From CAIUKV01 sp041659105 (GTDB taxonomy: Bacteria > Actinomycetota > Acidimicrobiia > IMCC26256 > PALSA-555): a stretch of DNA of 14,661 bases. The notes below the pieces were generated by a model. The model did no database searches, had not been told where the DNA came from, and worked only from the letters and a program-made list of their open reading frames with translations. This document shows, in pieces, positions 5,837-13,151 of the stretch. Every line of letters starts with the position of its first letter. Position 1 is the stretch's first letter. The stretch spans positions 1 through 14,661 of the forward strand of contig JBAZYX010000102.1 in NCBI GenBank assembly GCA_041659105.1, in the 5' to 3' direction. The translations under genes and the position numbers were made by a program.

Positions 5837-7981
5837 GTGCCCGAGACGCCGTCACCGTATGAAGGCACCGTCGCGGTGACCTCGCTCGCGCACACCGATG
5901 GCGCGGTCACGCTCGTGGAAGGCCAGACCTTCTGCCTCTCCGGCCGGACCGGCGACCTCAACCCCGACATGCCCCACGGCCTGTTCGTGCTCGACACCCG
6001 GGTGCTGTCGTGCTGGCAGCTGCGGATCAACGGCTACCGCATCGAGCCGCTCACCGTCGACGTCCCTTCGCCGTTCAGCGCCATGTTCGTGGGCCGCGTG
6101 CACCCGGCCGCGGGCAGGGCCGACTCCGACGTGGTGGTGTTCCGCGAGCGCAACATCGGCCAGGGCATGCGCGACCTGCTCACCGTCACCAACTACGGCA
6201 GCGATCCGGTTGCCGTGGTGATCGAGCTCACCGCCGACGTCGACTTCGCCGACCTGTTCGAGGTGAAGGAGCACCGCGAGATCCCCCGCGACGGGATCAC
6301 GTGCACCCCGCGCGCCGCCGGACTCACCTTCCGCGACACGTCGACGAGCGTGGAGAAGACCGTCGCCATCGACGTGGGGAGCGAGCTCGAGCGCCAGGGC
6401 ACCACCTTCGTGCGCTCGATGACGCTCGCGCCGCGTGAGACCTGGGAGGGCTGCCTCCAGATCACCACCGCGGTGGCGGGGGAGGAGCTGGCGCCGTGGT
6501 TCGGCTGCGGCGCGACCGAGATGGACGCGCTCCCGGCGCGCCGGCTCGCGTCCTGGCGGGCCACGATGCCGGTGGTCGACACCGACGACGAGCTCTTCGA
6601 CAGAGCCCTGCACCGCGCGAGCGAGGATCTCGGCGCGCTGCGGATCTTCGACCCCGACCATCCCGAGGTGCCGATCGTGGCCGCGGGCGCGCCGTGGTTC
6701 ATGACCGTGTTCGGCCGTGACTCGCTCCTCACCGCGTCGATGAGCCTCATCGCCGAGCCTCGGCTCGCCGAGGGGGTGCTCGAGACCCTGGCCCGCTTCC
6801 AGGGCGACGACGTGAACCCCGACACCGAGGAGGAGCCGGGCAAGATCCTCCACGAGATGCGCTTCGGCGCCGCGGCCCGGCCGTCGCTCTCCTCGGGCGA
6901 GGTGTACTACGGCTCGATCGACGCGACGCCGCTGTTCGTGATGCTGCTCGGCGAGCTGCGCCGCTGGGGCCTCGCCGACGAGACCGTCGACCGGCTCCTG
7001 CCGCACGCCGACCGCGCCCTCGCCTGGATCGAGGACTTCGGCGACCGCGACGGCGACGGCTACGTCGAGTACGCGCGCCACACGAGCCGCGGCCTCGCCA
7101 ACCAGGGCTGGAAGGACTCGTGGGACGGCGTCCGGTTCATGGACGGCCGCTTCCCCGAGCCGCCGATCGCATTGTGCGAGGTGCAGGGCTACGTGTACTC
7201 CGCGTACCTCGCCCGTGCGCACTTCGCCTGGGAGCACAGCGACGCCGAGACCTACGAGAAGTACAGCGCGAAGGCCACCGCCCTCTACGAGCGGTTCAAC
7301 GAGGACTTCTGGCTCGACGAGCACGGTTGGTACGCGCTCGGCCTCGACGCCGACAAGCAGCCGATCGACGCGCTCGCGTCCAACATGGGCCACTGCCTGT
7401 GGACCGGCATCGTCGACCCCGAGAAGGCCACGCTCGTGGCCGAGAAGCTGATGTCGCCCGAGATGTTCTCGGGCTGGGGCATCCGCACGCTCGCCACGTC
7501 GATGACCGCGTTCAACCCGGTGAGCTACCACAACGGGTCGGTGTGGCCGCACGACAACGCGCTCATCGCCGCGGGGCTGATGCGCTACGGCTTCGTCGAC
7601 GAGGCGCACCGCGTGATCCGGGCCCAGCTCGACGTGGCCGCCGCGTACGACGGCCGGCTCCCCGAGCTGTTCGCCGGGTTCGAGCGCGGCCGCCCGGCCA
7701 CGCCCGCGAGCTACCCCACGTCGTGCTCGCCCCAGGCCTGGGCCGCGGCGTCACCGATGCTGTGGCTGCGCACGCTGCTGCGCCTCGACCCGTCGGTGAT
7801 CCACGGTGAGCTGCGGGTCGACCCCGCGCTGCCCGCGTGGATGCAGCGGCTCGAGGTGCGCGACATCGAGATGGGCGGCGAGACCGTCACCATCTCGGTG
7901 GAGCACGGTGTGATGGACGTGACCGGCGCCGGTCACCTCCGGGTGGAGCACGAAGCGCGCCCCCCGCTCACCGCCCCGTAG
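5837..7981 (+). CDS. Glycogen-debranching-enzyme-like protein (amylo-alpha-1,6-glucosidase family)
   Basis: This 714-aa protein is of normal size for bacterial two-domain debranching-like enzymes. The N-terminal beta-rich domain (about 20-215) carries GLFVLDTRVLS (48-58) and resembles the GDE_N_bis domain. The C-terminal (alpha/alpha)6 barrel (about 245-650) has PWFMTVFGRDSLLTASM (286-302), QGWKDSWDGV (423-432), FSGWGIRTLA (544-553), YHNGSVWPHDNALIAAG (564-580) and LPELFAGF (608-615). In this fold the acidic residues in such segments (Asp295, Asp427, Asp430, Glu610) are candidates for catalysis. The expected role is hydrolysis of alpha-1,6 branches of glycogen or of a short alpha-glucoside in the cytosol. 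The frame is open far upstream through the preceding gene, but family homology begins near residue 20, so GTG 5837 is chosen. The 3' end overlaps the convergent GT4 gene by 14 bp, suggesting a linked sugar pathway. The exact substrate is uncertain. Confidence 0.85.
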   Translation: MPETPSPYEGTVAVTSLAHTDGAVTLVEGQTFCLSGRTGDLNPDMPHGLFVLDTRVLSCWQLRINGYRIEPLTVDVPSPFSAMFVGRVHPAAGRADSDVVVFRERNIGQGMRDLLTVTNYGSDPVAVVIELTADVDFADLFEVKEHREIPRDGITCTPRAAGLTFRDTSTSVEKTVAIDVGSELERQGTTFVRSMTLAPRETWEGCLQITTAVAGEELAPWFGCGATEMDALPARRLASWRATMPVVDTDDELFDRALHRASEDLGALRIFDPDHPEVPIVAAGAPWFMTVFGRDSLLTASMSLIAEPRLAEGVLETLARFQGDDVNPDTEEEPGKILHEMRFGAAARPSLSSGEVYYGSIDATPLFVMLLGELRRWGLADETVDRLLPHADRALAWIEDFGDRDGDGYVEYARHTSRGLANQGWKDSWDGVRFMDGRFPEPPIALCEVQGYVYSAYLARAHFAWEHSDAETYEKYSAKATALYERFNEDFWLDEHGWYALGLDADKQPIDALASNMGHCLWTGIVDPEKATLVAEKLMSPEMFSGWGIRTLATSMTAFNPVSYHNGSVWPHDNALIAAGLMRYGFVDEAHRVIRAQLDVAAAYDGRLPELFAGFERGRPATPASYPTSCSPQAWAAASPMLWLRTLLRLDPSVIHGELRVDPALPAWMQRLEVRDIEMGGETVTISVEHGVMDVTGAGHLRVEHEARPPLTAP

Positions 7982-9062
7982 CGAACAGCTTCCGGGTGCG
8001 CGTGCCGGCGAGCACCGACGCGTAGACGCGCTCGTAGCCCGAGACCATCGCGTCGGCCGAGAAGTACTCCGCGGCGTGGTCGTGGCAGACCTGGGGCGAG
8101 ATCTCGCCGATCCGGGCCACCGCGTCGACCATCTCGCGGTTCGTCTCGCACAGGAACCCGTTGACGCCGTCGACCACGATCTCGGGCGCGGCGCCGAGCG
8201 GTCGGGTGATCACCGGGGTGCCGCAGGCGAGCGCCTCGGCGAGCACCAGGCCGAACGGCTCGGGCCAGTTGATCGGGCACAGCGCGGCCTTGGCCCGGCC
8301 CACGAGCTCGACCTTCAGCGCGTGGGACGGCTGCTCGATCACGGTGACGTCGTCGTCGAGGCGGGGGAGCACGACCTTGTCCCAGTACTCCCACTCCTCG
8401 GGCTCGGAGCGCTTCACGATCATGGTGAGGGGCATGCCGGCGGCGTGGGCGACGTCGATCGCCGTCTCGGGGCCCTTCTCCGCGTTGATCCGGCCGACGA
8501 AGACGAGGAACTCCTCCTTCTCGGCCCGGAACGGGTGCGTGGTGATGTCGACGCCGTTGTGGACCACGCCCGCATACGGCACGTTGGGGTTCGCGGCGCG
8601 CTGCGCGTGGCTGATGGCCACGAGGTGGACGCGCTCGGCGATGAGGCCGAGGGTGCGGCGCACCCCCGGGGTCCACGGGCCGTGCAGGGTGTGGATCACC
8701 GGCGGGCCGCCCTCGTGGACGGCCGCGAACACGGGGCCGAGGGTGGTGTGGTCGTGGACGATGTCGAACTCGTCGGCCGCGAGGAACGCGGTGAGCGCGT
8801 GGAACGTCTCGTCGTCGCGGCCGGTGTTGATGAACGGCGGCGCCGACGCGAGGGGGGTCCTGAGAGTGGCCCGGGTGTCGGAGCCGGCCGCGGCGAACAG
8901 GGTGACGTCGTGGCCGCGGGCCACGAGCCCGTCGGCGAGCAGGGCGATGACCCGCTCGGTGCCGCCGTACCCGATCGGGGGGACGGTGAGCCACGGCGGC
9001 GCCACCAGCCCGATCCGCAGGCGCGACGAGATGGGTTCGTTGGCGATCTGGATCGCGGACAT
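7968..9062 (-). CDS. Glycosyltransferase family 4 (GT-B fold)
   Basis: This 364-aa retaining GT4 enzyme transfers sugar from a nucleotide-sugar donor. The N-terminal Rossmann half has APPWLTVPPIGYGGTERV (21-38), with the glycine-rich loop, and FDIVHDH (99-105). The C-terminal half opens at VFVGRINAEKG (187-197) and holds EPFGLVLAEALACGTPVI (268-285), the E-x7-E motif (Glu268, Glu276) that binds the donor, followed by GVNGFLC (299-305). No signal peptide or membrane anchor is seen, so it acts in the cytosol. The ATG 9062 has GAGGAG nine bases upstream. Its stop lies inside the convergent debranching-like gene. Candidate roles include alpha-glucan or glycoside synthesis paired with the glucosidase, or modification of a lipid or polysaccharide; the acceptor cannot be read from the sequence. 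Confidence 0.9.
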   Translation of the reverse strand: MSAIQIANEPISSRLRIGLVAPPWLTVPPIGYGGTERVIALLADGLVARGHDVTLFAAAGSDTRATLRTPLASAPPFINTGRDDETFHALTAFLAADEFDIVHDHTTLGPVFAAVHEGGPPVIHTLHGPWTPGVRRTLGLIAERVHLVAISHAQRAANPNVPYAGVVHNGVDITTHPFRAEKEEFLVFVGRINAEKGPETAIDVAHAAGMPLTMIVKRSEPEEWEYWDKVVLPRLDDDVTVIEQPSHALKVELVGRAKAALCPINWPEPFGLVLAEALACGTPVITRPLGAAPEIVVDGVNGFLCETNREMVDAVARIGEISPQVCHDHAAEYFSADAMVSGYERVYASVLAGTRTRKLFATGR

Positions 9063-9175
9063 GCGGGTGATCTCCTCGGTTGGCCCGGAGAATCCCTACC
9101 CAAGGCATGCGCTGGGCACGCCGAAATCCGGCAAAACGCCCTCAATTGCCCTGTCAGTCTACCCGGTGGGGCAGC

Positions 9176-10132
9176 TCAGGCTCCCGCGACCTCGTGGATC
9201 AGCGGCTCGCCGGCGCCGTAGCGGCGGAGGTTGTCGGCGAACAGGTCGGCGCCGCGGGCGAACCGCCCGTGGCCCCCCGAGCTCGAGTGCGGGGTCACCA
9301 CGATCTTCGGGTGGTCCCACAACGGCGACTCGGTGGGGAGTGGCTCGGTCTCCACCACGTCGAGCACCGCGAAGTCGGGGCGGCCGGCGTCGAGCGCGCG
9401 GATCAGCGCGTCCTCGTCGACGATCGCGCCGCGCGCCACGTTCACCAGCACGGCGTCGGGCTGCATCGCGCCGAGGAAGCCGTCGTCGACGAGATGGTGG
9501 GTGTCGTCGGTGGCGGGGAGCGTGAGGACGACCACGTCGGCGCGGGGGACCTGGGCGAGGAGCGCGTCGGGGCCGACCATCTCGTCGACCGGCTCGGTGC
9601 CGTCGGGCGTGCGCCGGATCCCGATCACGTGGGCGCCGAACGCCCGGGCCCGCTCGGCCACCGCGCTGCCGATCGCGCCCACGCCGACGACGAGCCAGGT
9701 GCTGCCCATCACCTCGCGCCACTCGTGGTGCTCCCAGCGGTGCGCGACGGCGCCGGCGCGCCAGCGGTCGGCCCGCTGGAACCGGTCGAGCACCTCGCGC
9801 AGGACGTACTCGGCGATCGGCACGTTGTTGACGTGCGCGGTCGTGAGCCGCACCCCGCGGCCGAGGAGCTGCTGGAAGTGCCAGGTGTCGTAGCCCGCGC
9901 CGGCCGACTGCACCCAGCGCAACGGCGCCGACGCGATCAGCGCGTCGATGAACGCCTTGTCCGCGTTGCGGAGCACGTCGACCGACAGCCAGCCCACCTC
10001 GGGCGGGTCGCCGGGGATCGCGCCGGTCGCGGGGTCGAATGCGACCAGCTCGGCGTCGGGGACGATCGCCCGGATGCGGTCGCCCCAGAGTGCAATGGCC
10101 TCGGACGACAGCTGTGCGCGAGGGTTGCCCAT
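9176..10132 (-). CDS. D-isomer-specific 2-hydroxyacid dehydrogenase (NAD(P)-dependent)
   Basis: This 318-aa protein has the usual length and order for the family. The Rossmann nucleotide loop is GVGAIG (150-155). The catalytic Arg234 lies in NVARGAIVDE, Glu263 in DVVETEPLP and His282 in TPHSSSG, so the triad is complete. Arg172-Arg173 after the second strand (GIRR) may favour NADP(H) over NAD(H). The family interconverts 2-oxo acids and D-2-hydroxy acids such as glyoxylate or hydroxypyruvate; the substrate here is not readable. The ATG at 10132 shares its CATG with the divergent SDR start, and no strong Shine-Dalgarno precedes it (only AGG nine bases upstream). Longer in-frame starts would run deep into the SDR gene. 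It is followed after 113 bp by the GT4 gene on the same strand. Confidence 0.9.
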   Translation of the reverse strand: MGNPRAQLSSEAIALWGDRIRAIVPDAELVAFDPATGAIPGDPPEVGWLSVDVLRNADKAFIDALIASAPLRWVQSAGAGYDTWHFQQLLGRGVRLTTAHVNNVPIAEYVLREVLDRFQRADRWRAGAVAHRWEHHEWREVMGSTWLVVGVGAIGSAVAERARAFGAHVIGIRRTPDGTEPVDEMVGPDALLAQVPRADVVVLTLPATDDTHHLVDDGFLGAMQPDAVLVNVARGAIVDEDALIRALDAGRPDFAVLDVVETEPLPTESPLWDHPKIVVTPHSSSGGHGRFARGADLFADNLRRYGAGEPLIHEVAGA

Positions 10133-10355
10133 GACCGGAAACCTGTCGACCGCGAACGCCTTCGCGGCGCGGTACGGGCCCTGGGCGCTCGTGCTCGGCG
10201 GGTCCGAAGGCATCGGCGAGTGCTTCGCCCACCGGATCGCGGCCGAGGGCGTGAACGTCGTCCTCGTGGCCCGCCGGCCCGAGCCGCTCGAGGCCACCGC
10301 CGCCGCGGTGCGCGCCGCGCACGGCGTGGAGGTGCGCACGGCGAGCGTGGACCTC
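10114..10355 (+). repeat. Direct repeat, left copy (5' end of SDR gene 1)
   Basis: This stretch matches 14419-14661. Fourteen identical bases around the ribosome binding site are followed by a divergent start-codon segment with a 1-nt length difference, and then 216 bp with seven mismatches (about 97% identity). The true right end is unknown because the second copy is cut by the window edge. The offset between copies is 4306 bp. Confidence 0.95.
10120..10124 (+). promoter_or_regulatory. Shine-Dalgarno of SDR gene 1, inside the divergent gene
   Basis: GAGGG lies six bases before ATG 10131 and is conserved in the second SDR copy. It is antisense to the first codons of the divergent hydroxyacid dehydrogenase, so the two genes' 5' ends are physically interleaved. 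Confidence 0.65.
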
Positions 10356-10961
10356 ACCGCGAACGACATGGGCTCGCGCCTCGCCGGCGCGACCCACGGC
10401 CTCGACGTGGGCCTGGTGGTCTACAACGCGGGCGCCACCCATGGCATCCCCCGCTTCCTCGACGGCACGGTCGACGACCGGCTCATGCTCGTGCGGCTCA
10501 ACTGCGTCGGGCCGGTGCGGGTGGCCCACCACTTCGGCGGGCACATGGCCGCGCGCGGCCGGGGCGGGATGATCTTCGTCACGTCGATGTCGGCGGTGGC
10601 CGGCGCGGCCCGCACCGTCACCTACTCGGCGACCAAGGCATTCGACCTCGTGCTCGCCGAAGGGCTGTGGGCCGAGCTCGGCCCGCAGGGCGTCGACGTG
10701 CTCGCGCTCGTGGCCGGCGCGACGAAGACGCCGGCGATGGCGAGCAGCGGCGCCCACATCGGGTCCGAGGCGTTCCCGGGAATGGAGCCCGACGACGTGG
10801 CCCGCGAAGGTCTCGCCCACCTCGGCGACGGGCCCACCTGGGTGGCCGGGGAGGGGAACCGGGGCGCATTCGACTTCCTGTGCACGCTGCCGCGCGTCGA
10901 CGTGGTGAACCTGATGAGCCAGTCGGTGCGCACGCTCTACGCGTTGCCCGACGGCGAGTGA
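10131..10961 (+). CDS. Short-chain dehydrogenase/reductase (SDR), copy 1
   Basis: This 276-aa classical SDR has the nucleotide loop GGSEGIG (23-29), the structural NAG (99-101), and the catalytic set Ser152, Tyr165 and Lys169 in TSMSAV...TYSATK. Arg48-Arg49 (VARR) after the second strand suggests NADP(H) preference. The family oxidises or reduces an alcohol/ketone; the overall look is of the lipid or acyl-CoA hydroxyl type, and the co-encoded CoA-transferases support a CoA-linked pathway. ATG 10131 is set by GAGGG six bases upstream, which is conserved before copy 2. The stop is 7 bp before the LLM oxidoreductase start, so the two are probably co-transcribed. Its first 75 codons are almost identical to the second SDR at the right edge. 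Confidence 0.93.
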   Translation: MTGNLSTANAFAARYGPWALVLGGSEGIGECFAHRIAAEGVNVVLVARRPEPLEATAAAVRAAHGVEVRTASVDLTANDMGSRLAGATHGLDVGLVVYNAGATHGIPRFLDGTVDDRLMLVRLNCVGPVRVAHHFGGHMAARGRGGMIFVTSMSAVAGAARTVTYSATKAFDLVLAEGLWAELGPQGVDVLALVAGATKTPAMASSGAHIGSEAFPGMEPDDVAREGLAHLGDGPTWVAGEGNRGAFDFLCTLPRVDVVNLMSQSVRTLYALPDGE

Positions 10962-10968
10962 GCGCGGC

Positions 10969-12000
10969 GTGAGCCCGGTGTTCGACAAGGTCTGGGCGTC
11001 GGTCGACCTCCACATGCCGCTGGCCGACGTGGCGGCTTTCGCGCGGCGGGCCGAGCAGCTCGGCTTCGACGGCATCGCGGTGGCCGACGCCATCCACGAC
11101 GGCCCGATGACGGCGGCCGCGGTCGCGGGCGCCACGAGCCGGGTTGCGATCCGCACGAGCGGCCTGGTCGCGTTCGCCCGCAGCCCGTACACCACCGCGG
11201 TTGCCGCGTGGGATCTCCAGGCGCTCTCGGGCGGGCGCTTCGAGCTCGGGCTCGGACCGCTGGTGCGCCCGATCATCGTGGATCGCTACTCGATGGCGTG
11301 GGGTCCGCCCGCGCCGCGCATGCGCGAGTACGTCGAGTCGTTGCGCGCGATCTTCGACTGCTGGCAGCACGGCACGCCGCTGCACTACGAGGGCGAGCAC
11401 TACCGCTTCACCCGCATGCAGGACTACATGAAGCCGCCGAAGCTCGAGCATCCCGACCTGCGCATCGTGATCGCCGGCATCGGACCGCACATGACCGCGG
11501 TGGCGGGCGAGCTCGCCGACGCGATCAACACCCATCCCACCAACAGCGACCCGCGGTTCCTGCGCGAGATCACCCTGCCGAACCTGACGCGCGGCGCGGC
11601 GCGGCGGGGGCGCGATCCCGGTGAGGTGGCGATCATCGTGAACGCGATGTGCGCGACCGGGCCCGACGCGGCGGCCGTGGCGCGCAGCCGGGAGGGCGCC
11701 CGCGGCCTCCTCGCGATCCTGTACTCCACCCGCGAGTACATGCACAGCCTGGATCTCTACGGCTGGCGGGACGTGGGAGAGCGGCTCCGGCGCATGATCC
11801 GCGAGGGCCGCTGGGGCGAGCTCGCTCCCGAGATCACCGACGAGATGCTCGACGTGCTGGTGCCCACCGGCACGTACGCGGAGCTGCCCGCGGTGCTGCA
11901 CGAGCGCTACGACGGCCTCGCGCAGGAGATCGGCTTGCCGCTCGGGGACCCGGCCGACGACGAGGCGGTTGCGCGCATGGTCGAGGAGTGCCGCGGATGA
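10969..12000 (+). CDS. LLM-class, probable F420-dependent oxidoreductase (MSMEG_2256-like family)
   Basis: This 343-aa luciferase-like TIM-barrel protein starts at GTG 10969. The N-terminal block AEQLGFDGIAVAD (28-40) and the central LSGGRFELGLG (86-96) are hallmarks of LLM flavin/F420 oxidoreductases. The segment PAPRMREYVESLRAIFDCW (114-132) and the later IGPHMTAVAGELADAINTHP (171-190) match the actinobacterial subfamily typified by MSMEG_2256 (TIGR03617), which is grouped with coenzyme F420-dependent enzymes. The likely role is hydride transfer to or from a substrate in the pathway shared with the SDR and CoA-transferases; the substrate is unknown. Use of F420 rather than FMN is inferred from the family. 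Its stop overlaps the next ATG (ATGA), implying translational coupling. Confidence 0.88.
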   Translation: MSPVFDKVWASVDLHMPLADVAAFARRAEQLGFDGIAVADAIHDGPMTAAAVAGATSRVAIRTSGLVAFARSPYTTAVAAWDLQALSGGRFELGLGPLVRPIIVDRYSMAWGPPAPRMREYVESLRAIFDCWQHGTPLHYEGEHYRFTRMQDYMKPPKLEHPDLRIVIAGIGPHMTAVAGELADAINTHPTNSDPRFLREITLPNLTRGAARRGRDPGEVAIIVNAMCATGPDAAAVARSREGARGLLAILYSTREYMHSLDLYGWRDVGERLRRMIREGRWGELAPEITDEMLDVLVPTGTYAELPAVLHERYDGLAQEIGLPLGDPADDEAVARMVEECRG

Positions 12001-13151
12001 GCACGGGCGCGCTGGCGGGCGTGACCGTGGTGGAGCTCGGCGACGGGGTGTCGGCGCCGTTCTGCGCGCGGCTGCTCGCCGACTACGGCGCCGAGGTGAT
12101 CAAGGTGGAGCGCGCGCCGGCCGGTGACGTGGCCCGGACGTGGGGGCCGTTCCCCGGCGACCGGCCCGATCCGGAGGCGAGCGGTCTCTTCTTCTTCCTC
12201 AACACGGGGAAGCGCAGCGCGCTCGTCGACGTGACCACCACCGACGGGCAGGCGGCGCTTCGCAACGTGCTCGCGCGCGCCGATGTGTTCGTGGAGAACC
12301 AGCGCCCGGCCGACATGCGGGCCTGGGGCCTCGACTACGCGTCGCTCGCGGACGCGTCCCCCGAGCTGGTGATGACCTCGATCACGCCGTTCGGGCAGAC
12401 CGGACCGTGTGCCGACTGGAACGCGTACGACCTCAACGCCTACCACTTCACCGCGACGGGCAGCCGGTACTGCGGCGCGCGTGACCGCGCGCCACTGGAG
12501 CACGGCACATTCTCGGCCGACTTCTTCGGCGGCTACGTCGCCGCGGCGTGGACGCTCGGCGCGCTCTACGGACGCGCGGTGGTGGGCGGTCAGCACCTCG
12601 ACGTTTCGACTGCAGAAGCGGTGGCCGCGCTGTTCACGGGCGCGCAGAACATCGGCGCGTACGCGCAGGAGGGCCGGTTCGAGCGCCGCAGCGGCTCCGG
12701 CATGTCCCTCGCGGCGCCGGCCCGGATCTTGCCCTGCGCCGACGGGTTCGTGTGGATGATCGCGTTGGAGGCCGCGCAGTGGGACGGCCTGTGCGCGGCG
12801 ATGGGCAACCCCGACTGGGCCGCGCCCGAGATCTTCCGTGACCTCCTCGAGCGGGGCCGCAACGCCGACTTCCTCTACGAGATGCTCGAGCAGTGGACGC
12901 TGCCCCTCCCCAAGCAGGAGGTGATGGACCGCTGCCAGGCCAATGGCTGCCCGACCACGGCGATCTACACGATCGCCGAGCTGGTGGCGCATCCACACCT
13001 CGCGGCCCGGGGCCAGCTCGTGACCCTCGACCACCCCGTGCTCGGGCCCACCACGGTGTTCGGCGCGCCGATCCGGCTGCCCGACTGCCCGGGCGGTCCC
13101 GCCGGTCCGGCACCGTTGCTCGGCGCGCACACGGCCGAGGTCCTGGCGTGA
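11997..13151 (+). CDS. CaiB/BaiF family (class III) CoA-transferase, subunit/paralogue A
   Basis: This 384-aa protein has the interlocked-dimer CoA-transferase order. The N-terminal LAGVTVVELGDGVSAPFCAR (6-25) leads into LADYGAEVIKVE (28-39), then NTGKRSALVDV (69-79), VFVENQRP (97-104), ITPFGQTGP (129-137), and the catalytic Asp175 in FSADFFGGY. Class III enzymes move CoA between acids through an aspartyl-CoA thioester. Relative to typical members, the glycine-rich loop near the active site reads differently (TATGSRYCGARDRAPLEHG), so acceptor specificity may be unusual. The ATG overlaps the LLM stop, and its own stop overlaps the GTG of paralogue B. The tight coupling suggests the two could form a heteromer, as in BbsEF benzylsuccinate CoA-transferase; that is inference. 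Confidence 0.9.
   Translation: MSTGALAGVTVVELGDGVSAPFCARLLADYGAEVIKVERAPAGDVARTWGPFPGDRPDPEASGLFFFLNTGKRSALVDVTTTDGQAALRNVLARADVFVENQRPADMRAWGLDYASLADASPELVMTSITPFGQTGPCADWNAYDLNAYHFTATGSRYCGARDRAPLEHGTFSADFFGGYVAAAWTLGALYGRAVVGGQHLDVSTAEAVAALFTGAQNIGAYAQEGRFERRSGSGMSLAAPARILPCADGFVWMIALEAAQWDGLCAAMGNPDWAAPEIFRDLLERGRNADFLYEMLEQWTLPLPKQEVMDRCQANGCPTTAIYTIAELVAHPHLAARGQLVTLDHPVLGPTTVFGAPIRLPDCPGGPAGPAPLLGAHTAEVLA

Noticed and set aside
5852..7609. 585-codon minus-strand open frame
   Set aside because: Antisense to the debranching-like gene; composition is that of a GC-rich shadow.
9063..9175. Promoter in the 113-bp gap before the GT4 gene
   Set aside because: The gap is less GC-rich than its neighbours and contains weak inverted repeats (GGCAA/TTGCC), but I could not find a well-spaced -35/-10 pair.
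9948..10130. In-frame upstream extension of SDR copy 1
   Set aside because: The conserved GAGGG in both copies fixes the start at 10131, and the extension reads antisense to the hydroxyacid dehydrogenase.
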